Shown: positions 1-6,160 of the stretch, piece by piece | Layout: each line of letters begins with the position of its first letter | Position numbering within the stretch: the stretch's first letter is position 1 | Source of the DNA: Verrucomicrobiales bacterium | GTDB lineage: Bacteria > Verrucomicrobiota > Verrucomicrobiia > Verrucomicrobiales > DEV007 | Length of the DNA stretch: 6,160 nucleotides | Reading direction: 5' to 3' | Assembly: GCA_022424805.1 (NCBI GenBank) | Contig: JAKMGR010000623.1 | Location: forward strand, 1 to 6,160 | Notes under the pieces: generated by a model | Seen by the model: the letters and a program-made list of their open reading frames with translations, nothing else | Told to the model about the DNA's origin: nothing | The model's database searches: none | Program-made: the position numbers and the translations under genes

Positions 1-899
1 ATCCTCTCGCGGTCAATCGTGCGGCAATGCAGGGCCTTCTCGCTCGACTGGACTTCGGAGCTATGTTACTGACCGAGAAATCCCTCGAATCACGTAATTC
101 TCCCTTTCTCTTCTTTTCCGAAAAAATCACCGACAACACGGCTTACATTCGCTTTGGGCGCTACAACAAGCAGGGCGTGACGGATCTCGACAAAGCTCTT
201 GACGTGTTCGCCAAGGAGAAAGAGGTCAAGAATCTCATTCTCGACCTGAGATCGCCCCAGGCGCAGGCGGACTTTGCGATCGCGTCGGAGATCCTGAGCC
301 GCTTTCGCCCACCCAACGAGCTGCTCTTCAAAATTCGTCGCCCCGGAAATGACCGTCCCACTCTTTTCATTTCCAAGACGAACGAAACAAACTGGAGTCG
401 GAAACTTGTATTGCTGGTCGATCGGGAAACAGGCAACGTCGGGGAAATCATCGCCGCCGTGCTCCAGCGTAACAACAATTGCCTTATCATTGGGGAGAAA
501 ACCCCGGGGCTCACTGTCGAGTATCGTGATGTTCCTATCGGTGAAGACCGCATTCTCCGATACGCCATCGCCGAAGTGGTGCTGGAGGACGACACCTCGA
601 TTTTCCAAAAAGGAATCGCTCCCGACATCGACACACCAACTCCTTATGAAGCGAAGCGCGCTTTATATCGCCTCACCCAAAACGGGGAAAAGCTCACCAA
701 GTTTCTTTTCCCCCGCCAGCGCCCCCGAATGAATGAGGCAGCACTCGTCGCCGGAACAGATCCGGAGATCGACTACTATCTTCTTCGCAGCAACAACAAG
801 CCTACGCCTTGGGATAAAGTCCCTCCTCAAGACCGGGCCCTGCAACAAACCGTTGACATGCTGCGGACGAATGAATTTCTTTACCCCGATCCCAATTAA
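1..899 (+). CDS. Peptidase S41 (tail-specific protease) family protein, catalytically degenerate, 5' end outside window
   Basis: The frame is open to the left edge (first full codon at 3). The ATG at 27 is probably internal, because coding-like residues (AVNRAAMQGLLARLD) precede and span it and resemble the helix before the PDZ domain in C-terminal processing proteases. Numbering from that Met, S41 landmarks are a strand and helix unit with AYIRFGRY (39-46) and LILDLRS (70-76), the core VDRETGNVGEIIAAVLQ (131-147), IIGEKTPGL (154-162), and the terminal GIAPDID (196-202), like GITPDI in the family. By alignment to E. coli Tsp, whose nucleophile sits three residues before the conserved Glu and whose Lys lies 22 after it, these positions are Asn137 and Leu162. 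The NPGG-type motif after LDLR is replaced by SPQAQ. Only about 25 residues separate the helix from AYIRFGRY, too few for a PDZ domain. Residues past about 210 are an unrecognised C-terminal extension. Active proteolysis is unlikely; a binding or scaffold role is inference. Any signal peptide would lie outside the window. Confidence 0.8.
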   Translation, partial: PLAVNRAAMQGLLARLDFGAMLLTEKSLESRNSPFLFFSEKITDNTAYIRFGRYNKQGVTDLDKALDVFAKEKEVKNLILDLRSPQAQADFAIASEILSRFRPPNELLFKIRRPGNDRPTLFISKTNETNWSRKLVLLVDRETGNVGEIIAAVLQRNNNCLIIGEKTPGLTVEYRDVPIGEDRILRYAIAEVVLEDDTSIFQKGIAPDIDTPTPYEAKRALYRLTQNGEKLTKFLFPRQRPRMNEAALVAGTDPEIDYYLLRSNNKPTPWDKVPPQDRALQQTVDMLRTNEFLYPDPN

Positions 900-905
900 G
901 TAGCA

Positions 906-2060
906 ATGATGCGGCGCCCAGAGGACGAACTCCTGGAGCTCGAGCAAGCCGGGCTGCGACGCTACCTTCGACGACTCGAATCTCCTCAACAGCCAAATAT
1001 TAATCTGGCTGGGAGCGGCCCTTGCCGAAACTTTTCTTCCAACGACTACCTCGGCCTCGCCAACTCCGAAGAACTCCGTACCATCTTCGCGGAGAACATC
1101 TTGAAATACGGCGCAGGGTCTGGTGCCTCGCGGCTTGTCTGCGGCACGATGGACCAGCACTTCTTGCTGGAGGAGTCTCTCGCCGAGCTGAAGCGAAGTG
1201 AAGCGGCATTGACCTTTTCTTCGGGTTTTGCAGCTGCCACCAGCGTGATCTCTGCACTATGCGGGAAGGGCGACGTTGTCATTCTCGACAAGCTATGTCA
1301 CGCATCGCTGATTGATGGCGCTCGGCTTTCCGGTGCCAAAATCCGGGTCTGGCCCCACAACGATCTGAATAAACTCCGGACTCGCATTGCCTGGGCAAAG
1401 CGTCAGGTTGGTAAGAACGGCAGAATCCTCATTGTCACCGAATCGGTATTCAGCATGGACGGAGCTCGTGCGCCGCTCCGTGATATTGTCGAAATAAAAA
1501 ATCAACAAGGCGCTCTGCTGTTGCTCGATGAAGCCCATGCCTTTGGTGTTTTCGGCCCACAAGGACGCGGTCTCGCAGCGGAAATGGCGCTGGAATCAGA
1601 GGTCGATTTTCAGATGGGCACTTTCAGCAAGGCGGCAGGACTTGCTGGAGGATACGTCTGTGCAACTCGTGCCTTTATTGATCTGCTGGTGAATCGCGCG
1701 AGAGGGTTCATTTACTCGACGGCCCCCTCTCCTGCCCTGGCCGCCACAATTGAAAGCGCTTTGGAGATCATCGCAGGAGAAGATGGCGACAGAAAGCGGG
1801 ACACGCTTTGGCAACGCATTCACCTTCTCGATGACGATGCAAGGAGTGCTATCATCCCCATCCTGATGGGAGAAAATGACACGGCCCTGACTGCTTCCGA
1901 TGTATTGCTGGAGAAAGGATTTCTCGTTCCAGCGATCCGCTATCCTACAGTGCCGCGCGATTCGGCCCGGCTCCGGGTCACGCTATCCGCCGCGCACGAG
2001 GAAGAAGATGTGATCGCACTGAGGAATGCACTGAGTGAGTTGGAGCCCCCAACAGATTGA
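906..2060 (+). CDS. bioF: 8-amino-7-oxononanoate synthase (alpha-oxoamine synthase family)
   Basis: This 384-residue cytoplasmic PLP enzyme probably condenses a pimeloyl thioester with L-alanine to give 8-amino-7-oxononanoate, CO2 and free carrier, the first dedicated ring-forming step of biotin synthesis. Fold-type I landmarks are in order: FSSNDYLGL (43-51), GSGASRLVCGT (71-81), SSGFAA (105-110), DKLCHASLIDGARL with the ring-stacking His132, TESVFSMDG (178-186), LLLDEAHAFG with Asp208 (pyridine nitrogen) and His211, and TFSKAAG with Lys242 as Schiff-base lysine. The ending IRYPTVPRDSARLRVTLSAAH (344-364) closely matches the BioF signature IRPPTVPxGTARLR, favouring BioF over KBL, HemA or serine palmitoyltransferase, though substrate choice cannot be proven. 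Between about 297 and 316 it is roughly ten residues shorter than E. coli BioF. Adjacent ATGs at 906 and 909 are both possible starts and no strong Shine-Dalgarno is seen. It starts six bases after the S41-like gene, suggesting one transcript. No other bio gene is in view. Confidence 0.88.
   Translation: MMRRPEDELLELEQAGLRRYLRRLESPQQPNINLAGSGPCRNFSSNDYLGLANSEELRTIFAENILKYGAGSGASRLVCGTMDQHFLLEESLAELKRSEAALTFSSGFAAATSVISALCGKGDVVILDKLCHASLIDGARLSGAKIRVWPHNDLNKLRTRIAWAKRQVGKNGRILIVTESVFSMDGARAPLRDIVEIKNQQGALLLLDEAHAFGVFGPQGRGLAAEMALESEVDFQMGTFSKAAGLAGGYVCATRAFIDLLVNRARGFIYSTAPSPALAATIESALEIIAGEDGDRKRDTLWQRIHLLDDDARSAIIPILMGENDTALTASDVLLEKGFLVPAIRYPTVPRDSARLRVTLSAAHEEEDVIALRNALSELEPPTD
2039..2053. 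terminator. Weak hairpin at the bioF/sdhB convergent junction
   Basis: GTTGG and CCAAC form a perfect five-base-pair stem around a five-base loop, lying within the last bioF codons and 11 bases past the sdhB stop on the other strand. There is no T-tract on either side, so intrinsic termination is doubtful. It is listed because it is the only stem I see at a junction where both operons must end. Confidence 0.15.
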
Positions 2061-2064
2061 GGCC

Positions 2065-2817
2065 CTACTCCACTGCTTCACGAGTCGCCGCAGCAGCGTA
2101 GTCACGATTCAATTTCGCGATTACATCAGCACTAATCTCCTTCGGGCAGACACCTTCACACTCATACTGGTTGGTGCAGTTACCAAAGCCCTCCGCATCC
2201 ATTTGCCGAACCATGCCGAGAACGCGCTTGTCCTTCTCCGGCTCGCCCTGAGGAAGCTTGTTGAGGTGATTTGCTTTCGCACCGACAAACAACATCGCAC
2301 TGGCGTTCTTGCAGGCTGCGACGCAAGCTCCGCAGCCAATACATGCAGCAGCATCAAATGCGTCATTCGCATCATCCTTGGAAATTGGAATCGAATTGGC
2401 ATCCGGTGCGGATCCTGTACGAACACTGATGTAACCACCAGCCGCGATAATGCGGTCAAAGGCGGAACGATCGGTCATCAGATCTTTCACGATCGGAAAT
2501 GCCCTGGCCCGAAATGGCTCTACCCAGATGGTATCACCTTCCCGAAACTTTCGCATGTGCACTTGGCAAGTCGTGATTCCACTATCCTTGGTGTGAGGAA
2601 CCCCGTTGATAGTCAGGGAACACATGCCACAGATTCCTTCGCGACAATCGTGGTCGAAGTGGATGGGATCACCCCCATCTTCGATGATGCGCTCGTTCAC
2701 GATGTCGAGCATTTCCAGGAAAGAAGCCTCTTCCGGAATATCGTTCGCCGGATAGGTTTCAATGCTTCCCGTATCATTTGCGTGCGCCTGTCGCCAAACT
2801 TTGAGAGTAAGATTCAT
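2065..2817 (-). CDS. sdhB: Succinate dehydrogenase / fumarate reductase iron-sulfur subunit
   Basis: This 250-residue subunit transfers electrons from the SdhA flavin to quinone and haem in SdhC, on the cytoplasmic face of the membrane. All cluster ligands are visible. The N-terminal ferredoxin domain carries Cys58, Cys63, Cys66 and Cys84 (CREGICGMC ... TTC) for [2Fe-2S]. The C-terminal domain carries [11 protein letters not shown], where Cys159, 162 and 165 with Cys224 should hold [4Fe-4S], and Cys169 with Cys214 and Cys220 should hold [3Fe-4S]; assignments follow E. coli SdhB spacing. Length is normal for the family. The ATG start has a good Shine-Dalgarno (AGAAGGA) seven bases upstream. 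It is the last gene of sdhC-sdhA-sdhB, 36 bases after sdhA, and its TAG stop lies four bases from the converging bioF stop. Sequence alone does not separate succinate oxidation from fumarate reduction; the former is likelier for this subunit type in an aerobe. Confidence 0.96.
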   Translation of the reverse strand: MNLTLKVWRQAHANDTGSIETYPANDIPEEASFLEMLDIVNERIIEDGGDPIHFDHDCREGICGMCSLTINGVPHTKDSGITTCQVHMRKFREGDTIWVEPFRARAFPIVKDLMTDRSAFDRIIAAGGYISVRTGSAPDANSIPISKDDANDAFDAAACIGCGACVAACKNASAMLFVGAKANHLNKLPQGEPEKDKRVLGMVRQMDAEGFGNCTNQYECEGVCPKEISADVIAKLNRDYAAAATREAVE

Positions 2818-2824
2818 GAGATTA

Positions 2825-2831
2825 TCCTTCT
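2825..2831 (-). promoter_or_regulatory. Shine-Dalgarno of sdhB
   Basis: AGAAGGA on the minus strand lies seven bases before the sdhB ATG at 2817 and fixes that start. It stands out because sdhA, the gene before it in the operon, has no such site. Confidence 0.7.
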
Positions 2832-2853
2832 AGTAGGTTACGTTTCGGCTCGC

Positions 2854-4836
2854 TTACTTGTAGCTCCGAACTGCGAGTTCTACATTTTCGAACTCAAGTT
2901 CCTCTTTGTGCAGAAACGGTTTCTCCCCCGGCCCTTTGTATTCCCACGCCGATACGTAGCAATATTCGTCGTCCCGTCGCTTCGCTTCTCCTTCGTTCGT
3001 GTAGCCACTCTTTACATCCTCATCATTTTTTGTGAACTGGTATTCCTCGCGGAAGTGTCCGCCGCAGCTCTCTTCGCGATCCAATGCATCGTGAATCATC
3101 ACCTCGGCAAAGTCGATGAAGTCAGCAACTCGGCCCGCCTTCTCAAGCTCCATGTTCACTCCTTCACCGCTTCCTGGAATCCTGACATTTTCCCAGAATT
3201 CCTTCCTAATCTCGGAAAGCCGTTCGAGGGCTTCTTCGAGGCCATCTTTGCTTCTGGACATCCCGCACTTATCCCAAATCAACAGGCCAAGCTCGCGGTG
3301 AAAACTATCAACTGCTCTCTTTCCATTGATCGACAAGAGCTTCTCGATTCGATCCTTGACTGCTTTCTCGGCCTCGACAAATTCCTGCGCTTCAGTTGTG
3401 ACAGTGCCTGGTTCAACACTGGCGAGGTAGTTCGGCAGAGTCGCCGGAATCACAAAGTAACCATCCGCAAGGCCCTGCATTAGTGCACTGGCACCAAGGC
3501 GGTTCGCTCCGTGGTCGGAGAAATTTGCTTCTCCGAGGACATGCAGCCCGTTGACGTTCGACATCAGATTGTAGTCCACCCAGAGACCGCCCATCGTGTA
3601 GTGGACAGCAGGATAGATCATCATTGGCGTCTTGTAAGGGTTGTCGCCGGTGATCTTCTCATACATCTGGAAAAGATTTCCGTAACGAGCGCGAATCGTG
3701 TCTTCTCCGAGTCGTTCGATCGCATCCGAGAAATCGAGGAAAACGCCGAGACCAGTCTTGGCGACCCCGCGACCTTCGTCGCATGCTTCTTTCGCGGAAC
3801 GGGAGGCAATATCACGTGGAGCGAGGTTTCCAAAGGAAGGATACTTCCTCTCCAAGTAGTAGTCCCGATCCTCTTCTGCTACATCGGCTGCTGTGAGCTG
3901 CCCTTCGCGAATCTTCTTCGCCGTTTCGGCTGACTTGGGCACCCAGATACGACCGTCGTTTCGCAACGACTCGGACATTAGGGTGAGCTTACTCTGGTAA
4001 TCTCCGCTCACAGGAATACAGGTCGGATGAATCTGTGTGTAACAGGGATTCGCCATGTAGGCTCCGCGCTTGTGCGCGCGAAACGCAGCCATCACGTTGC
4101 ACCCCATCGCATTGGTCGAGAGGAAAAAGACGTTACCATAGCCACCAGTGGCAAGAAGGACGCAGTCAGCAGCGTGACTGGAGACCTCACCGGTCTGCAA
4201 GTTACGTGTAATGATGCCCTTCGCATGACCGTCAACGACTACGAGGTCCAGCATTTCGGTCCGTTTGTGCATCGTGACACCGCCCTTCGCGATCTCCTTC
4301 TCAAGCGCCTGGTAGGCACCGATGAGCAACTGCTGCCCAGTCTGACCGCGAGCGTAAAAAGTCCGACTAACCTGGGCACCACCAAAGGAACGGTTATCGA
4401 GAAGGCCTCCATATTCACGAGCGAAAGGCACTCCCTGCGCAACACACTGATCGATGATGTTTACGCTGACTTCAGCAAGACGATGAACGTTGGCTTCGCG
4501 CGAACGGAAATCACCACCTTTGATGGTGTCGTAGAAGAGGCGATAAACCGAGTCACCGTCGTTCTGATAGTTCTTCGCCGCATTGATTCCGCCCTGGGCA
4601 GCGATCGAGTGAGCTCGCCGCGGGCTGTCCTGATAGCAAAAGCAGTCTACCTGATAACCAAGCTCGGAGAGTGTTGCCGCAGCAGATCCTCCTGCGAGAC
4701 CGGTTCCCACGACGATGATTTTATATTTCCGCTTATTCGCCGGGTTGATAAGATTTGCTTTACTCTTGTAATTTGTCCACTTCTCGGAAAGTTCGCCTCC
4801 CGGAATTGCTGAATCAAGTGAGCCGTTGGATGCCAT
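2854..4836 (-). CDS. sdhA: Succinate dehydrogenase / fumarate reductase flavoprotein subunit
   Basis: This 660-residue catalytic subunit interconverts succinate and fumarate with covalently bound FAD, linking the TCA cycle to the quinone pool. Seen in the sequence: the dinucleotide-binding GTGLAG (44-49) after a hydrophobic strand; [15 protein letters not shown] with His76 as the expected FAD attachment residue; HPT (270-272) and SESLRNDG with Arg292 in the capping and active-site region; HYTMGG with His412; and HGANRLGAS with Arg446, expected to bind the dicarboxylate. A helical C-terminal domain follows (about 485-600), with a charged tail ending at 660. The long form, with [21 protein letters not shown] before the FAD motif, matches the non-proteobacterial type B group, which also supports the start at 4836. 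No Shine-Dalgarno precedes this ATG; the 33 bases after sdhC are pyrimidine-rich on the coding strand. sdhC precedes it and sdhB follows, and all three share one reading frame because both gaps are multiples of three. Confidence 0.97.
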   Translation of the reverse strand: MASNGSLDSAIPGGELSEKWTNYKSKANLINPANKRKYKIIVVGTGLAGGSAAATLSELGYQVDCFCYQDSPRRAHSIAAQGGINAAKNYQNDGDSVYRLFYDTIKGGDFRSREANVHRLAEVSVNIIDQCVAQGVPFAREYGGLLDNRSFGGAQVSRTFYARGQTGQQLLIGAYQALEKEIAKGGVTMHKRTEMLDLVVVDGHAKGIITRNLQTGEVSSHAADCVLLATGGYGNVFFLSTNAMGCNVMAAFRAHKRGAYMANPCYTQIHPTCIPVSGDYQSKLTLMSESLRNDGRIWVPKSAETAKKIREGQLTAADVAEEDRDYYLERKYPSFGNLAPRDIASRSAKEACDEGRGVAKTGLGVFLDFSDAIERLGEDTIRARYGNLFQMYEKITGDNPYKTPMMIYPAVHYTMGGLWVDYNLMSNVNGLHVLGEANFSDHGANRLGASALMQGLADGYFVIPATLPNYLASVEPGTVTTEAQEFVEAEKAVKDRIEKLLSINGKRAVDSFHRELGLLIWDKCGMSRSKDGLEEALERLSEIRKEFWENVRIPGSGEGVNMELEKAGRVADFIDFAEVMIHDALDREESCGGHFREEYQFTKNDEDVKSGYTNEGEAKRRDDEYCYVSAWEYKGPGEKPFLHKEELEFENVELAVRSYK

Positions 4837-4869
4837 AATTGGAATGGGGTAAGAAATAAAAACGAGTAA

Positions 4870-5643
4870 TCAGCACTTGAGAAGACTGGCGGTGGAATGG
4901 CTGGAATGCTCAATGGCAGCCCCTTTGTCCTCAAGCAACCCGAAAGTAACGAGGGATGGAATCGACAAAAAGCCGAGCCAGAGAATGATGGCAATGGCAA
5001 TACCTAGATAGCCAATTGCAACACGTGTCTTCTCGCTTCGGAACCCAAGCGTCTGAAAAAGGGAGGCAACTCCGTGTCTCAGGTGAGAGCAAAGCAAGGT
5101 CACAGCAATGATATAGAAAAGGACCACCAAGGGATTTTGGAATCCCGCAATTACCATGCCGTAGACATCGTGCCGCGACGGATCCAAAGGGTCTTTCATC
5201 GCAGCCAGATCGGGATCAACCCGGACCGTAAAATGGAAGATGTGAAAGATCACAAACCCGAGCACCGTCAGGCCGCTCCAGATCATAATCTTTGAACTGC
5301 CCGAAGCTTTCACAGTGGCTTCACAGGCATAACGCTCTTCGCGAGCGGCACGATTTTCTCGCACCAGGCAAATCGTCGTTACGATGTGTAGAACAAAAGC
5401 GCCCAGAAGGACAAGGCGGAAGAGCCAGATGCCAGCACCGTGCAGAAAGTGGTGGAGAAAGTAGGCATAGTCGTTCATCGGCTCACGCCCCTGGAAGACA
5501 AGAAGGTTGCCTGCCATATGAGCCAGGAGGAAGCCCACTAGTATGATACCAGTGACAGCGACGATCAGCTTTTTCCCGATCGACGATCGCCAGAAGTTCA
5601 AGAGAGATTGCCCAAGCGAATTCATTTGTGATTTGTTAATCAT
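4870..5643 (-). CDS. sdhC: Succinate dehydrogenase cytochrome b558 subunit (type B, diheme, single-chain anchor)
   Basis: This membrane anchor of about 257 residues binds SdhAB and carries electrons to quinone, probably menaquinone, through two b haems. Five hydrophobic helices can be read at roughly 25-49, 71-94, 119-141, 165-188 and 208-232. Histidines within helices fit the four axial ligands of type B anchors: His42 (LLAHMAGN), His86 (FVLHIV), His134 or His137 (FHIFHF), and His187 or His190 (CSHLRH); the pairing is inferred from the Wolinella FrdC and B. subtilis SdhC pattern. SSIGKKLIVAVTG just before helix 1 is typical of the b558 family. No separate SdhD is needed, and none is present. 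I chose the ATG at 5643. A TTG at 5661 would add six residues, and an ATG at 5625 would give a start closer to some relatives. None has a strong Shine-Dalgarno. It is the first gene of the operon, 33 bases before sdhA. Confidence 0.93.
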   Translation of the reverse strand: MINKSQMNSLGQSLLNFWRSSIGKKLIVAVTGIILVGFLLAHMAGNLLVFQGREPMNDYAYFLHHFLHGAGIWLFRLVLLGAFVLHIVTTICLVRENRAAREERYACEATVKASGSSKIMIWSGLTVLGFVIFHIFHFTVRVDPDLAAMKDPLDPSRHDVYGMVIAGFQNPLVVLFYIIAVTLLCSHLRHGVASLFQTLGFRSEKTRVAIGYLGIAIAIILWLGFLSIPSLVTFGLLEDKGAAIEHSSHSTASLLKC

Positions 5644-5673
5644 TACGTCGCCACTTTGCAAGAAGATGGGTGC

Positions 5674-5695
5674 GAAAACTGAAAAAAGTTTTCAG
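5674..5695. promoter_or_regulatory. AT-rich hairpin with two alternative stems in the sdhC leader
   Basis: Two seven-base inverted repeats interlock here. GAAAACT (5674-5680) pairs with AGTTTTC (5687-5693), and CTGAAAA (5679-5685) pairs with TTTTCAG (5689-5695). They share bases, so only one can form at a time. The element begins 31 bases before the chosen sdhC start and would lie in the operon's 5' untranslated RNA if transcription begins further upstream. It could be an operator dyad or an RNA stem. The symmetry is plain in the sequence; a regulatory role is inference. Confidence 0.35.
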
Positions 5696-5843
5696 CTTCA
5701 TCTAACACTCCGATCGCGCAGAACAACGTCATTCGATTACCGAGCGCCAGATAGGAAGGTTCGAGGCCAACCCAGCCGAGACAGTCGTCTTTAACCCAGA
5801 AAATTCCACTCTCGCCATCGAATTGGCATTAAGAAGTCATCAT

Positions 5844-5872
5844 ATTTTGACAATGCTAAACAATCTCGTCAA
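5844..5872 (-). promoter_or_regulatory. Candidate promoter for sdhCAB
   Basis: On the minus strand TTGACG (5872-5867) is followed after 17 bases by CAAAAT (5849-5844), matching five and four of six sigma-70 consensus bases. It would leave a leader of nearly 200 bases before sdhC, which is long. No better pair was found nearer the gene. The assignment is weak, and sigma-70 consensus may not fit this phylum well. Confidence 0.2.
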
Positions 5873-5875
5873 AGT
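5847..5875 (+). promoter_or_regulatory. Candidate divergent promoter for the right-edge gene
   Basis: A perfect TTGACA (5847-5852) is followed after 17 bases by a poor -10 candidate, CAAAGT (5870-5875). Initiation about 28 bases before the ATG at 5904 would suit that start. The -35 match is exact but the -10 is weak, so this is tentative. Confidence 0.18.
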
Positions 5876-5903
5876 CTGTCTATCTGAGTCTTCATTTACC
5901 TGT

Positions 5904-6160
5904 ATGGACCTGGGTAAGACACTTTTGAGCGATCTCCAATCCGAAACCGTGGCGGGTGGTGCCCCGGAAAACTTCTCCTTAGCAACTTCCCGCGGAACCG
6001 TTGTGCAGCCGGACAAAGTCGCTTGCGAGAGGAACGACGCTCCCACTCCGCGAATCATCGACTTAAAGCCCAATGACCTTCAGCGCTTCGCCAGCTCGGG
6101 TTCCATCGAGCTTCCTCCCCGACATCAAATCCCTCCCAACGAATACGTTCTCCTCAAAGC
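5904..6160 (+). CDS. Unrecognised protein, N-terminal fragment running off the window
   Basis: The frame is open from 5706 to the window end, about 150 codons without a stop. From the ATG at 5904 there are 85 complete codons, with about three fifths ending in G or C by my count, similar to the neighbouring genes. An in-frame ATG at 5853 is possible, but the 17 codons it adds are AT-rich at third positions and look less like coding sequence. No clear Shine-Dalgarno precedes either. The visible product begins MDLGKTLLSDLQSE and continues as a polar, proline-rich stretch (for example IELPPRHQIPPNEYVLL near the edge) with no signal peptide, membrane segment or motif I recognise. It is divergent from sdhCAB and may share its upstream region. 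No function is proposed. Confidence 0.5.
   Translation, partial: MDLGKTLLSDLQSETVAGGAPENFSLATSRGTVVQPDKVACERNDAPTPRIIDLKPNDLQRFASSGSIELPPRHQIPPNEYVLLK

Noticed and set aside
90..732. Several overlapping frames in both strands within the S41-like gene
   Set aside because: They have no recognisable motifs, and the frame covering 1-899 carries the S41 landmarks along its length.
2035..3483. A 482-codon open frame on the plus strand, opposite sdhB and part of sdhA, with further long open frames at 3511-3933 and 4027-4812
   Set aside because: All three are in exact codon register with sdhA and sdhB on the other strand, so they are broken only where those genes use TTA, CTA or TCA codons, which are rare here. 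The translation shows no family signature, and the sense genes carry every expected motif.
5292..5546. Plus-strand open frames opposite sdhC
   Set aside because: The low-complexity, charged translation lacks any motif, and the opposite frame encodes five clear membrane helices with haem-ligand histidines.
2854..5643. Possible missing second anchor subunit (SdhD) as evidence of a broken operon
   Set aside because: Type B complexes use one five-helix diheme anchor, which SdhC here provides, so the three-gene operon is complete.
5751..5775. GGTTCGAG resembling a tRNA T-loop
   Set aside because: The flanks do not form a five-pair T-stem, and no anticodon or acceptor arm fits around it.
5840..6073. 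A 77-codon minus-strand frame with a lipobox-like LSGC near its N-terminus
   Set aside because: It starts with TTG, lacks a real hydrophobic signal segment before the Cys, and lies opposite the better-supported plus-strand frame. The LSGC looks accidental.

Overview
The window looks like an ordinary chromosomal segment of a Gram-negative, menaquinone-type respiring bacterium. The succinate dehydrogenase (SdhA, SdhC and SdhB) and the BioF-like protein resemble those I know from Verrucomicrobiota and, for SdhA and SdhC, also Bacteroidota. Verrucomicrobiota is my best guess, from remembered family resemblance and not from a search. Base composition is moderate throughout. I see no mobile element, CRISPR array, rRNA or tRNA gene.

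Layout, left to right. Positions 1-899 (+) hold the C-terminal part of a peptidase S41 (C-terminal processing protease) family protein that enters from outside the window. It appears to have lost the catalytic Ser and Lys, the usual NPGG-type motif and the internal PDZ domain. Six bases later, 906-2060 (+) encodes a complete PLP-dependent alpha-oxoamine synthase, best read as BioF of biotin synthesis. The two are probably co-transcribed. bioF then meets, tail to tail with only four bases between stop codons, a minus-strand operon read 5643 to 2065: sdhC (single-chain diheme cytochrome b558 anchor), sdhA (flavoprotein) and sdhB (iron-sulfur subunit). Together these encode a complete type B succinate:quinone oxidoreductase.

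Upstream of sdhC lies about 260 bases (5644-5903) with an AT-rich hairpin near the sdhC start and overlapping divergent promoter-like hexamers around 5844-5875. To its right a plus-strand reading frame of unknown function begins at about 5904 and runs off the window end.

The three Sdh subunits work together: SdhA oxidises succinate, SdhB carries electrons through three iron-sulfur clusters, and SdhC anchors the complex in the cytoplasmic membrane and passes electrons via two haems to quinone. BioF links pimeloyl-thioester and L-alanine into the biotin precursor. Nothing in the window amounts to an evident new multi-gene system. The best leads are the apparently dead S41 protein next to bioF, the sdhC leader, and the unrecognised gene at the right edge.
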